DNA from: Patiria pectinifera
Lineage: Eukaryota; Echinodermata; Asteroidea; Valvatida; Asterinidae
Assembly: GCA_029964075.1 (NCBI GenBank)
Contig: CM057142.1
Location: 36,892,392-36,956,391 of the forward strand
DNA length: 64,000 bases
Direction of reading: 5' to 3'
The position numbers were made by a program, and so were the translations under genes. Numbering within the stretch: position 1 is the first letter of the stretch; every line of letters starts with the position of its first letter. Of the stretch, positions 31,041 to 42,522 are shown piece after piece. The notes beneath the pieces are model-generated. The model ran no database searches. It saw only the letters and a list, made by a program, of their open reading frames with translations, and had not been told where the DNA came from.

Positions 31041-32771
31041 ATGAGTACTGAGGCCGCCGCGGCCAGCGCTAGCTGTGACAGCCTCGAAAGCGATGCTGGT
31101 TATGCCGAGGATCTTACTAAACGCTCTCCAAAGGGACACACAGAAGTAGGACATCCAGACATTTTCTTGGTTCCTTTGGAGAAGGGACCACATTTTAATC
31201 AAGGAAGGTACTGTAGTTATAGCTTCGGTGAGAAATGTTGGGAATACAAGGCTCACAAAGTTATAATGTTAGTTGGTGCTACAGGCGCCGGTAAGAGTAC
31301 CATAATCAATACGATGACCAATTACATCTTAGGGGTGAAGTGGGAAGATAACTTCCGATTTAAGCTGGTAGATGAACACCGGCCTGGGGCACAGTCACAG
31401 GCACATAGTCAAACACAAATCACATCATCGTACACTCTACATAGAAATGAACGTCACAAAATTCCCTTCACGTTGACAATCATTGACACACCAGGGTTTG
31501 GGGATACTAGAGGTATTGAGCGCGATAAAGCTATTGTTGAACAGATCCGAGAGTTTTTCACTCACCCTGAAAACGACGTTGTGGATCACATTGATGCCGT
31601 AGGTTTCGTTGTTCAGGCGTCACAGGCTCGTCTCACTCCCACACAGAGGTATATCTTTGAGTCAATACTGAGCTTATTTGGCAAGGACGTTAAGCCTAAC
31701 ATCATACTTCTCGCTACCTTCTGCGATGCCGGAACTAAACCGGCTGTCCTTGACGCCATTAAAGCGGCAGAAATCCCATTCAGCGAATGCGTATTCAAGT
31801 TCAATAACGTGGCACTGTTTGGAAAAACCCGATGCAATAAAGCTGAAAGCGACAGTGATGAAGAAGAGGAAGTAAGTACTTTTAAACTGTATTGGCAAAA
31901 GGGAATGAAAGAAACGAAAAGATTATTTCATACTGTTAGTGAATTGGAAGGGAAAAGTCTTACCCTCACCAAGGAAGTCCTGGAGAAACGTAAACGCTTG
32001 GAGCAAACAGTCGAAATGCTACAATCACAGTCTGACATCTATGGAGCCAAAATGAAGGAGTTACATAAAGAGCAGGAAGAACTCAAACGCTGTCAAAGAC
32101 AAATAGAAGTTAACGACTCTTTTCAGTACGAAATTGAAGTTGTTGTAAATGAGAAGATCCCTACAGATGTAGGGGTCTTGAACTGTGACCGTTGCCAATT
32201 CACGTGCCATTACCCATGCAGACGACCAGATAACCAGAAAAGAAATTGTCACATGATGGATCGGAGTGGCCGTTGCATGGTATGTCCAAATGGGTGCATT
32301 TGGAGTGCACACGTTATCCAAAAACACAAATATGAGTATACAACAAAGAAACAGAAGAAAACATTCACTGATGTCGAAAGGCGATTCAGAGATGCAACTG
32401 GTAAAATACTTACTGTTGAAGAAGTGATAGGGAAACTCAAAGTCGAAGTTGAGATCTTGGAACAGGCCGATGCAAGTTTGGTTGCAGAAATCCATGGTCT
32501 TTTACAACGCCTTGAAGAGATTGCTCTCAAGCCAAACCCGATCGGCTTATGTGAATATATTGATTTGTTGATTGAAGATCAGAAGAAAGAGGCCAAGCCA
32601 GGTTGGAAAGACAGAGTGAATCTTCTGCAATCATATAAGGGTCAATACAGCCTGTTGGATTCAGTGAAATCAAGATTTAGACAAGGGAAACAAAAAGTGC
32701 AAAAGGCATGGAATTGGATTGTAGGGAAGTTACTATTTTCAAACACAGACCAAGATGGAAATCCTCTTTGA
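31041..32771 (+). CDS. AIG1/GIMAP-like P-loop GTPase with Cys-rich domain, intact
   Basis: 576 residues in one exon. The P-loop Gly-Ala-Thr-Gly-Ala-Gly-Lys-Ser is at 79-86, the G3 motif Asp-Thr-Pro-Gly-Phe-Gly-Asp-Thr at 149-156, and a likely G4 of the form Thr-Phe-Cys-Asp at 226-229 in place of Asn/Thr-Lys-x-Asp. An acidic run lies at 271-277, a charged probable coiled coil at about 295-355, and a Cys/His-rich segment at 382-424 with Cys at 382, 385, 389, 393, 403, 412, 415 and 419, perhaps a zinc-binding fold. More helices follow, then a basic end. The G domain groups with AIG1/GIMAP/septin-like GTPases, which bind GTP and often act at membranes in immune cells. The partner and exact role here are unknown. 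A 3' splice site (ttttatccctttcaaacag, ending 31018) precedes the ATG by 22 bases, so the 5' untranslated exon lies upstream, possibly beyond the satellite. Stop TGA; possible AATAAA at 33389. Confidence 0.9.
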   Translation: MSTEAAAASASCDSLESDAGYAEDLTKRSPKGHTEVGHPDIFLVPLEKGPHFNQGRYCSYSFGEKCWEYKAHKVIMLVGATGAGKSTIINTMTNYILGVKWEDNFRFKLVDEHRPGAQSQAHSQTQITSSYTLHRNERHKIPFTLTIIDTPGFGDTRGIERDKAIVEQIREFFTHPENDVVDHIDAVGFVVQASQARLTPTQRYIFESILSLFGKDVKPNIILLATFCDAGTKPAVLDAIKAAEIPFSECVFKFNNVALFGKTRCNKAESDSDEEEEVSTFKLYWQKGMKETKRLFHTVSELEGKSLTLTKEVLEKRKRLEQTVEMLQSQSDIYGAKMKELHKEQEELKRCQRQIEVNDSFQYEIEVVVNEKIPTDVGVLNCDRCQFTCHYPCRRPDNQKRNCHMMDRSGRCMVCPNGCIWSAHVIQKHKYEYTTKKQKKTFTDVERRFRDATGKILTVEEVIGKLKVEVEILEQADASLVAEIHGLLQRLEEIALKPNPIGLCEYIDLLIEDQKKEAKPGWKDRVNLLQSYKGQYSLLDSVKSRFRQGKQKVQKAWNWIVGKLLFSNTDQDGNPL

Positions 32772-35700
32772 ATATGTCAATGGACATATGAGCATGCATG
32801 ACTGCTTCGATTCACTATACGCCAGAGAAGCTATTTAGAATCTACGAGATAAATAGAAACCTCAAACTAATGTACCAGTGATGATGTGACAGTACATAAT
32901 TACGCTCTTTAGAACCTCTAGAGAAATGAGGAAAGCTTTGCGTAGGGAGAGAAACAATACAAAATGTAGCTTAATCATTTGTTTATTGGGTTAATATCGC
33001 ACAATTTACAAATACAGTTAAAATTTCTTGGGCTTTCCTTATTCACGTTTTTTGACAATGTCATATATTGGCTTATTGGAGGCGCAGTTTGAATCACAAG
33101 ATCACGTGATATCTTCATGCACTAGCGGTGTGTGTACGTCAGAAGATATTCTTTATTCTAAATTGTCCAACAATGGTCGTTCAAAAGGTTTACTCATGAA
33201 AACCCTAACAATACGAATATGCTGTTGCCCTCTAATAACGCAAATTCATCTAAATGTGTACAACTGGTTTGTAACCTGTATGCACAATACAACATTGCGT
33301 CATCGAAAATAATACAGGTCGACTCAAAAAGAAATTGACCAAGTGGGATTTTTTTTTCAACTACATGCGCTGTTCGCTGCATTAAATTAATAAAGGAATG
33401 CAGTATGTTATTGACTTAGTAACCGTAAAAACTTCACAAAATTTGTATACTCCATTCAAAAGTAATTCCTATTTTGATAGACTACAGCACAAAATTTAGC
33501 CGTCCACCACAGATCAATTACCGATAGGCATTGACGAAAACCCTTTATTAACAGTTACTCGGCTTTGGCGTTTCGTATATACATATACAACTAACAAATC
33601 TTACAAAAAACAAACTATGATGGCACAAATAATGCTTCAGTCGACTGAAATTGTATTTGAATGCCTGAACAGCTGTTTGTAATCTCTGGTTTTCACTTAG
33701 CTGATAGCTGATGGCTTACATTCCCTTGGATAGCTGTATACAAATTCGCTGTTTTAGAAAAAGGGGAAATTTTCTGAAAGCAAGGCTCAATTTCAGTAAT
33801 TCTTTTTTTTTAGATGAAGAGAAGAACATTCTTGTCATATGTGTTTCATTTGATGTAGAAATGTACAGAGCTTTTAAGGGAATAATAATTAATCAGGTCA
33901 CTTTCGTTTTGACTCACCTTGTACATCAAAAAGGATTCACAATCAATGGTTTGCAATTTACATATGCCTATAGCCATAAAGTTGATGTACTCTGGCAACA
34001 TATTTTACATCGAAGAAAAACATTACGATCATTGCTCTTGAAACATTTTTTTCACAACCGATCAATCATAACTAGCATGCCTCCTCTCGCATCATACCCC
34101 ACCACAAGTGCTGTAGTCTTCAATTATGAAGTTAGCACTCAATTGGAAGAAGAAGAAGAAGAATAACGTTGTTAGATTGTCAGCCATATTTGTGTCGGTT
34201 GTAGTGAACTAACCAAAAAATAAATACGACTTGTTAAGAAAAAAAACAGCGCGGGGAAAAAACGGTATAAATCACAGTGTCTCCACCAGAGGCGTTAACT
34301 ATGGGGTCAAATTTATTATGGCACCTACCACCTGGAAATGCATCAAATTGTTAGGGGCTCTAAGGGCAAAGGGAATCATTTGAACAGGGAAAATTGCTTT
34401 TTTGTGTGTACAAGATTTCAAAGGGGGAACTCAAGAAAGTAACTGCTTGTTTTGCAGTTTGACACTGACCAAAAGTTATTTTTGGATAAGTATTCCGTTG
34501 ATTAGTTAAAACAAAAGGCTTGAAATTAAATGTAAAAAAAGGCCTATCATATAACTTGATGAGCTGTCCAGCATTATGTACCATATGAGTTGATTGGTCA
34601 ATCTCTGTTTTAAATGTATTAGTTCGTAGATTTAATTTGGTTTATATGATTAGTTATATACATATATGTATATACTTACAGTTACGGATTTGTAGTTTCG
34701 AGGCATTAGAAGAATCGGCAAAATCGTAAGTAGGTAAAATAATGAAGCAGTCGTAATGAAAATATAAAGGTAGAAATAAAAATAATAAGGAGCAGTGATA
34801 TAGCCTATGGGTATCTTTCATTGGAGCATTAGCCTTGTCAACTTTTGCCTCACAATGTCCTTCTTGTATTTGGGTATTTTATTGCTTAATTACAGAGTTT
34901 AACTTCGTATTATACAGAAATGGAAAGTTGCGTTTTTATTCTGATATTGTAATTGCAGAAAGAAACGTCACAGTTGGACTTGTTGAAACGAGTGTAATAT
35001 ATCATTTGTTTAATCATATGCACTCGTTGGTAGTGTATCGTGCGGTTCCAGTGCATCGATTATTACGCGAAATTTGCTGAACCAGATTTGCTTATTGCTT
35101 GTACAAAAGTATGTGAAGCTATGATGGTCGTCACGTTTGAATTCAAAAACATGCGTTTTATGTTTAAAACAAGCATGATAGTCTGAGATGTACCGGTAGA
35201 TTTTAATGAGATAAATAGGATAAATCCTGGTCATTGTACCTTTTTGTACGCTTTAATGGTTGAAAGACTGTACGAGTACTTGTCAGTCGAATTGATGATC
35301 AAAGTGCGAATATAAAGTACTAATTGTGAAAAAAAAATCCCCAACCCCCAAAATTATTCTATTTTACACTAACAGTTTGCAAGCATCATTTGAATTAGCT
35401 GTAAAACATTCAATTGAAGTAATTAATTGCATCACACAGTAGTTAAGTCTGCTGCTTTCTCAACCATGAACCCGAAATGTATATCCGTCTCTTTAAAAAT
35501 AAGTTACTCTTCTATTTTCTTCTTTAGTTGCCATGCTTTCATATATTCGTAAAAAAGAAAGGTGAATACTATAAATAATTATTAAATCATTTTGATGTAT
35601 TTTCAAAATGTATTAAAATCTCAAATTGATACAATTGGTATATCATACAGGCCTACCAATTTGTTGATTTGTTAACTTTAAATACTGAAAAGTCAAAATG

Positions 35701-36129
35701 AGAATTCATAATATACAAAGATTCGGAAATAGTTACATGTTAATGATTTAAAAAGTACACATCAGAATTTAGTTGAAAAAAATGGAGTGGAACAGACAGA
35801 AACTTCCAAATGAGAGGTACTAGACAGGTTTTTATGTGCGCATCCTCTCATGACATGGCTTTGTCTTAATTAAAAGTTTTTTTAATTATGTGTTAATGCC
35901 TCCAATTTCTTAGACAAAGTAAAGTGGTTGCATTGTGAAAGCCGCTTATTAAAATAAATCTTTATAATAATCTGTGTCATACAGGGATTTACAATTTGGA
36001 TATAAAATGTACCTCATTCTAACCCTAAAATTGTCAATATCGGAGCCGAAGATGGGGGATATTTCGCCCCTCGAATCTCAATTGTTCAATTGTGAGATTT
36101 TGGCTCTATGAAATACAGACTCGATGGAT
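32772..36129. other. Unannotated AT-rich stretch
   Basis: I see no supported gene. The longest frame, 33711-34166 (151 codons), is Phe/Leu/His-rich, ends in a GAA microsatellite and has no recognised domain or splice support. The first ~620 bases are probably the 3' untranslated region of the GTPase gene. Confidence 0.45.
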
Positions 36130-36500
36130 GTATTGCGCATGCCTTAGACCAAAACAAAAGTCTCCGGTTTCTGGTATGGAGCTTGCCAGTCAAACCAATG
36201 AGTTTGGCGGTTTTGAGACATCATCTTTCATTGAAAAAAAACACACTTTTTCATTTTGCTGACGTACGGAGCTTTTAAAGGGACATAGGTGAAAAAAAAA
36301 AATTAAAAAAAATCATCGTAAGAATGAAAAAAATCTGCGTTCGAACGAAAAAAATCTGCGTTCGAACGAAAAAAATCTGCGTTCGAACGAAAAAAATCTG
36401 CGTTCGAACGAAAAAAATCTGCGTTCGAACGAAAAAAATCTGCGTTCGAACGAAGAAAATCTGCGTTCGAACGAAAAAAATCTGCGTACTTGGGCTGCCG
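36130..36500 (-). repeat. Element with 21-bp tandem units, copy 2 (8 units)
   Basis: In minus orientation: the head caagtacgcagattt, eight units of gcagatttttttcgttcgaac (36325-36487), the tail cacctatgtccctttaaaag, then a further shared right part containing ccagaaaccggagactttt (near 36165), also found in the 40-kb copy. This fixes the element as a dispersed repeat with a variable-number internal array. Confidence 0.85.
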
Positions 36501-37440
36501 GCCGGAGACACAGACGCTCCAGGTTTGGCAGTGTGGAATGTACATACAGAATGTAGTATTTGGTTTGGTGTTTGATCGAAATGAAAGAAACAAATATGGG
36601 ATAAGATTTAAAAAAAAAATAGGGTTCTCATTAGGATTGAAACCCAGGACTCTTTGCAAGGGCCGTCACAGCCTGCACTATGAAATTAGAGAAGGAAAAA
36701 ATCTGGTGGTAGTCCCCCTGGTCAGTGTTTTAACTGTGACAGAGCTGATTGAGTGCCCCCCCCCCAAGAAAAACAGGCCCCCAAGTGCCCCCTGCAAATT
36801 ATACCCCAATTATGAAACTGGTCTTGGTTTGGAATCCCGATGATGAACAGGTGCTTTTCTCTCCCATGTTTAGTTCGATAGTGATTTGGCACCACAATAT
36901 TTCTGGCCTTTCCTGCAAAGTAGGGTCCTGAAAGGGTCCTGTCATTACACAAGTTTTAAAACCTTTAGCCAAACCACGAGTACTTTAAAGTAAACAGCAA
37001 TGTCAATTTGCAAAAGCTTTAGGCTTTAAAATAAATACCAATTACAAACTCACAAAAATTCACCGAAAACCAATGATTTAATTTCATGTTTAGGCCTATA
37101 AGACCGCTTTTCTTTATTTGCAAGTCTGTAAGGCTCATGCATAGAGAAAGCCCAAACAAACACGGCTTAAGCCATTAGTAGATATACTAATTATATTTAA
37201 TTAGATTTAATTGTTCAAAACTTCTTTCGGGAAAACTTTTAAAAAAAATTGCATGCTTCTTACTCCATAGGCCTATCTTGGTGGATGGTCTTGCTTAGAA
37301 TTTCATTCGAAAGCTTGTTGTAGTCGCCAGGCACTGATTTAGAGATGAGTTTTGAACTTTCAAATAATGTAGAGGTATGTCGCACTAAATCAAATTTCAC
37401 CTTTGCAAATTATGAGGCGCACATTAGAAAACTACATGTA
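36501..37440. other. Unannotated stretch
   Basis: It contains a C run near 36757 and no supported gene. It lies 3' of the integrase-core gene. Confidence 0.4.
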
Positions 37441-37447
37441 TATTTCT

Positions 37448-37453
37448 TTTATT
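37448..37453 (-). terminator. Poly(A) signal of the integrase-core gene
   Basis: AATAAA on the minus strand lies about 95 bases beyond the stop codon at 37548. Its position suits a short 3' untranslated region. Confidence 0.5.
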
Positions 37454-37547
37454 TGTATGCATTTACAATTATTTTGAGGATGGAATTAGGATGACAAGTG
37501 CTCCCCTGTGAAGATGAATTGGACCAAGAGTGTAACATTTATCATAA

Positions 37548-37880
37548 TCAATTGGTCAGAAAAATCTGTGATGCCCTTCTCAATGTTCGATACAAATCTA
37601 GTGCCTCATCAGTACTGGTTGTGTAGTCCAAATCGTTTTCATTCATGATACATGAACACATTTCAAACACATCTGCATCACATGGTAAAGGCTGTCGAAA
37701 TGTGCACTCCTGCTTGCAGTGTTCCACGTCTGCATCTGAAACTTGGCAGATGTAGTCATGTGTGCCATATAAACCAGGCAGTGAGTATAGTATCAAAGGA
37801 CGTCCACTGGGGCTCCTTGAATTGTGCACCTGTCGAATCCGATGACTGTTCCACGTCTCCAAAATAGCATCCAGATCCCT
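37548..37880 (-). CDS. Integrase-core protein, last exon
   Basis: Minus-strand exon following a 3' splice site ending gatgtag at 37881. It starts Arg-Asp-Leu-Asp-Ala-Ile-Leu-Glu in phase 0 and runs 110 codons to a stop. The block Trp-Asn-Ser-His-Arg-Ile-Arg, then Ser-Pro-Ser-Gly-Arg-Pro and a Leu-Tyr-Gly-Thr-His-Asp-Tyr block is typical, as far as I recall, of the C-terminal end of integrase-core proteins found in fish and invertebrate genomes. This supports joining it to the exon at 38678-39571. Acidic and Cys-rich residues follow. Confidence 0.75.
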   Translation of the reverse strand, partial: RDLDAILETWNSHRIRQVHNSRSPSGRPLILYSLPGLYGTHDYICQVSDADVEHCKQECTFRQPLPCDADVFEMCSCIMNENDLDYTTSTDEALDLYRTLRRASQIFLTN

Positions 37881-38677
37881 CTACATCAAAAATGGATGAG
37901 AAACAACTTTACAGTTATTTTAGTGGCTCAAACACTGCAACATTGCATACAACTTAACTTGGAGTGACCATTTTTTTTTAATCAGTTTTAGTGTACATGT
38001 ATAAGTTTGCCTAATTGTTTTGCGACAGTTCCACTGTAATTGCCTTCAATAAAATTGTCTTCAGTGCTGGTCAACACTTTATTCAGCTATACCTTATGTA
38101 CTCACCGGAGATTCAAATATACCATGCTCAGGCTGCCATTTAAAAAATACAAAAACGATCAAGCATGTCTGAAATAGTTAGAGAATTTCCCTTCAATTAA
38201 TATGAGAGAAAAACCTCACAACAAATTATTCATTTTAATTTGATATTCAACTGAACAGTAAGAACTGTATATGATCAAAATTCTTTGAAGTCTGGTGCCA
38301 AATAGTGTCGAACATATTTCCCCATTGTACATGTATACAAGCACTGACCTGTATAGTAGTTTTAAATTTGGGCGTAGCTTGAAATTTGATTGCGGAATGT
38401 TCTTGATCATGTGCTTATATAATTGAACGATGCTCTCAAAGTGCATTAAATTTCCCAAAAGAACGTTTGTATTTAAAACAAATTTGGGTGGTTACTTGTT
38501 TACATTGACCCCAAAAAACAAACATAATACACCAACAATGTGCATCCATTTACAGCAAACACAGTCCTGCCCCTTCCTTTTGCCCCCCCCCTCCCGCCCC
38601 TCTGAGAAAGCCAAGCTATGCCACTGCCTAAGGGAATGCACTGATAGGACATACAGAAGTAAATGTCGCCTGCTCAC

Positions 38678-39571
38678 CTGCACGAGGTGCATGAAGCAAT
38701 ACTGCAACAGACCAACATCCAAGAATCCCCCGTCAAAATCACCCGCAGCTTCAATGTCCCGGAAGAGACAAAACCAGAAGTCAGTGCACTCCCTGCGCAG
38801 GAAGTTCCACATATACTCTATTCGTTGGTTAGCTGTACTGGGACCTTCCAGATAGCTCTTTTCACCTGCCCTGTTGTCATTGTCATTGCGCCGAAGATAC
38901 CTTTGGAACAGACGAACAAATACATTCTCAGTTCCAAGGTCACCTCGTATCACCAAAGGACATCCACCCGGTGATGAGATGGCTTCCATGAAGTAACTGC
39001 CAACTACTCTTGGATTGCTGCTTGTGATGTAACAATTCAGCCAGACAATATACCTGGAGAACCCATCAACACACCCATTTATGCAAAATCCGAAGCGTTT
39101 TAGTTTGTCATATGCATCAAAATGCCATAAAAAGTTTGGACCTTTGGAAATGTACGATCGTCTTAGGAGGCGCCGCCCTTTTCTTTGCTGTGTTCCCGCT
39201 GGATCAAGCATGCGAAGAATGATGCGGACTTCTTCCTGTGTACTTTTTAGTCCGCTGACTTTACACTTCTGTGCCATCCAGCGATAGCCATGTTGCTTGC
39301 CTGACTCATTTAACTGGTGCTCAACGAAGCTAATGACATCAGTGATGTCACTGTAATCCTTTCGCCGTGACAGTCCAATACCCTTCAAAATACGCTTTAA
39401 GTGTCTTTCACTTATTACCGTTTGATGATACTGTGCCAATGCGCGTAGGATATCTGAATATATTAATCCCATTTCAAAGTAAACCTTGATCATGACATTT
39501 CTCTCAGTTGCATCCATTCCATCCATTGGAGGCAACAGCATGCAGAAAGATTCCAAACCATATGAGTTGCT
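38678..39571 (-). CDS. Integrase-core (DDE) protein, main exon
   Basis: 298 in-frame codons lie between a 3' splice site (gtctatttcag, ending 39572) and a donor (CTCGTGCAG then GTGAGC at 38677). The retroviral-integrase-like catalytic core has Asp in Trp-His-Phe-Asp-Ala-Tyr-Asp-Lys, Asp in Ile-Arg-Gly-Asp-Leu-Gly-Thr-Glu-Asn, and Glu in Asn-Gln-Arg-Ile-Glu, with 40 residues between the last two. An N-terminal helical region has an insertion-sequence-like Arg-His-Leu-Lys-Arg-Ile-Leu pattern. With the last exon it gives over 400 residues without a stop. No LTR, terminal inverted repeat, protease or RT flanks it. Known members are lineage-scattered 'integrase core domain' proteins of transposon descent. 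Whether this is a domesticated host gene or a passive transposon gene cannot be told. An upstream first exon beyond 39600 is expected. Confidence 0.8.
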
Positions 39572-40339
39572 CTGAAATAGACAAAAGACAACAAGGTGGT
39601 CGTTATTATGAAAAGCCGAGGAAAGATTTTACTTTATACCCCCACTATATTTTCCTTATTACAGCTTATCAACCACCAAAAAGTGAAATTCTGAAGAGAA
39701 ATCATGATTTTAGCGTGGAAAGATTAAAAAAAATTCTTAGAAAAAACTTAGATTTTTTAAATGAGGTCCATTGGGTTTGTACATTGGGTTAAAAGTGCAG
39801 TGAGGGTATTAAAGTAAAATCTTTCCCTTTGAAACTGGTGTAATTTGAAGTTACTAATTTGTACATACAGCGCCTACTGGCTCATGAAGAATTCAACCTC
39901 TGACCCTGAACTTTTTTGGCACTAGAGGGCGCTATATTAAACAACAAAGTTTTTAAGCTTTACATGCATACAGCACAAACAATATACAATGTAAATGTAA
40001 TAATAATTATGCGATACACTTTTAGTACAAAAAATGCAACTAATAATAATCATATGAGTCAGTACAAAATAAACATGTTGCCGCTACACAGTTTTACAAT
40101 GATTTCATTTTTTACCCTCACAATAAAATACATAATTATTCAAGAAGACTGAGCAGTGAAAAGCTATTATCATTCCAGGATATTATAAGACATCGACAGC
40201 CCCTACCTTTTAGAAGGGTAGAAGCTCAATAGAGACACCGATTTAAATGATTCCCTAAATCTATGATGGGCAAAAACTAAAACCATCTGTTTAGCAGCAC
40301 CATGAAATTAGGCCTGGCTTGGATAACCACACTTTGTTG
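39572..40339. other. Unannotated stretch with paired GCGC motifs
   Basis: No gene was recognised; an upstream exon of the integrase-core gene may hide here. acagcgcctactggc near 39868 and ggcactagagggcgctat near 39920 face each other and resemble CTCF-core-like words, or the ends of a small repeat. Confidence 0.3.
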
Positions 40340-40765
40340 AATAGTCTTACTCTTACCTATAGGTTTCCGAATCTGTTCGAACGCAGATTTTTTTTCGTTC
40401 GAACGCAGATTTTTTTCGTTCGAACGCAGATTTTTTTCGTTCGAACGCAGATTTTTTTCGTTCGAACGCAGATTTTTTTCGTACGAACGCAGATTTTTTT
40501 CGTTCGAACGCAGATTTTTTTCGTTCGAACGCAGATTTTTTTCGTTCGAACGCAGATTTTTTTCGTTCGAACGCAGATTTTTTTCGTTCGAACGCAGATT
40601 TTTGTTCGTTCGAACGCAGATTTTTTCATTCTTACGATGATTTTTTCATTTTTTTTTTCACCTATGTCCCTTTAAAAGCTCTGTACTGACGCGCATGGCT
40701 ACGGCGACGCACGCGCATACCAGAAACCGGAGACTTTTTTTTTGGCCTTATGCGAAGATAATTAG
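40340..40765 (+). repeat. Element with 21-bp tandem units, copy 3 (about 12 units)
   Basis: About twelve units run from 40375 to 40625, one with gtacgaac in place of gttcgaac. The shared tail cacctatgtccctttaaaag and the right part ccagaaaccggagactttt follow. This is the longest of the three arrays, so unit number varies between 5 and 12 among copies. Confidence 0.88.
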
Positions 40766-42374
40766 GATATAGTCAGGTCACGTATGATGGTAAGAGTTCG
40801 TACATGTATAGAGACCAGATTTCATATGAGTCCAAATTTCATATGACATCGGATCGTTTTGAAATTTGGTGTGCATTCATAGTTAAAAAATCCGTGCAGT
40901 TTTACTCAAATCAAACTAACAGTAATGTTTTTGTGTCTGAGTACGTTTACAATTTACTCCACGTGCATGTGGATAACGTCACCATATAAAAAGCAATTCA
41001 AACATCGACACACTACGTTCAACACTGCGATACTCTGAATATTGACATTTCAGGCAAACGAAACATCTGATTTTCATATATGTGTGTGTGTCCATCTTTG
41101 CCGCTCGACCCGACCCTAAATGCTCTGCAGTGAAATTGGAGAAATGTGTGCGGCGGTTGTTGGCTGTTTCTGCCCTGCTCTTTAGTGGTCAAATGGGATT
41201 TTGTTAATATTTAATGCCATTAAGATAACGATTTTGTGTTACTTTACTTTAATGTATGCGCTTTGCTTTCGTAGGCTTGTAGAGGAAGTAAATTCAATAA
41301 AATATCGCAATCAAATTTTGGTGCATGGTACTATTTGTTTCTTCAGTTAAACATCGTCCAATAATCAAATAATTATATGCATTCCATTAAAGTCAGTCTA
41401 ACTATGTAATGTGATGAAAAAAATAGCACACCGAAATAGACGATCACGTGGGAAGATCGCAGGCGGGTTTTAATGAGTTTCTTTGCATAGTACAGAAGTC
41501 TTACTACAGTCTCTAAATAGGTGATTCTTTGAAGCGTACAATAACGGGATTAAGCAAATCATTATAAGCGATAAATAAACACGTCTTTCATAAAAAAAAA
41601 ATCGACCACCCCATCCTAAAACTTAATTAACAAGTCCTCAAATTTGAAAGAACCCCGTGTTTATGACATACATTCCAAGAGGAAATTGTACTGCTTTTCC
41701 TCCCAAAAGTCCAACTAAACTCCGGAAATTGTTACTATACATGTATTTTAATTCATGGATGAAAAAAGGAGTCCATATGTTATTAAAAACTAATAATCAT
41801 ATGTTATTAAAACTAATAACGCTTAATTTTAAAATAATGTGATTCAAGCTTAATATACTGTTGAAGTTATGCTGTGAAGTAGTGAAGACACGTTCTTACA
41901 AAAAAAACCAACCCAATAACCCCAAAAGGGTCTTCCAACCATATAAAAGGTGACGCTTAATTCAGAGTCGCTTTTTTAACATTCTGCTGTCCCAGATGGA
42001 AACTTTGATCAATCTCAAGGAACCATTCAAACTGCATCTTTTATGTAACAAACAAGATCCATTTGTTTGATCAAAACACACTGTTTTAACAAAACTCTCC
42101 CCCAAAACAACCCCTATAGAGATTTATCAAGTATTAAACTCTTGTCGATACTTTTAGTTCCAGCGAGGTTGGGCCTTTCAGACAACCAGTCTCTAGGTAC
42201 CTTTGCCACGATCTATAACAATGCCAATTAGAGTACCCTCTATAAACCGCGACATTTCAATTTCTCTTTAACTGAGACTAGTCACTCACTACTCAATTCT
42301 AAGTAATGCTTGGAGGAAACTAATTTCATCTGTAAGTAATTCCACAAGGATAATGACACAAAGAGTCGAGTTTA
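40766..42374. other. Unannotated AT-rich stretch
   Basis: No supported gene. Only short frames of about 60 codons are present, and a nearly exact repeat of aataatcatatgttattaaa near 41790-41815. Confidence 0.4.
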
Positions 42375-42522
42375 ATAAGCCTCTGTACTATAATGACGTC
42401 ACACTTTGTTTACATGTGTGCTTTTCTATGGTGCTCAGTGGACCGGTCGTGCCCCCCCCCCCGGCTCCGCAGGAAAGTGCACACGTAAACAAACTGTGAC
42501 GTCATTAGTACAGAGGCTTATT
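42375..42522. mobile_element. Hairpin MITE with CRE-like palindromes
   Basis: The arms begin aataagcctctgtact (42375) and end agtacagaggcttatt (42522) and pair over about 50 bases around a G/C-rich loop with a 13-C run. Each arm holds an intact or near-intact TGACGTCA. The element is 148 bases, with no coding content. The target duplication is unclear, so the superfamily is not assigned. Confidence 0.75.

Noticed and set aside
31613-32530. Minus-strand frames over the GTPase gene
   Set aside because: Shadows of the strong plus-strand coding sequence, which has all GTPase motifs.
33711-34166. 151-codon open frame
   Set aside because: AT-rich, Phe/Leu/His-rich, ends in a GAA microsatellite, and shows no recognisable domain or splice context.
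36620-36680. tRNA-like B-box gggtttcaatcc on the minus strand
   Set aside because: The A-box and stems are not convincing. It may be a decayed SINE or chance.
40319-40675. Phe-Phe-Val-Arg-Thr-Gln-Ile repeat 'protein' (also at 16418 and 36275)
   Set aside because: The frame is open only because the unit is 21 bases. All strands and frames give similar repeats, and the flanks are non-coding.
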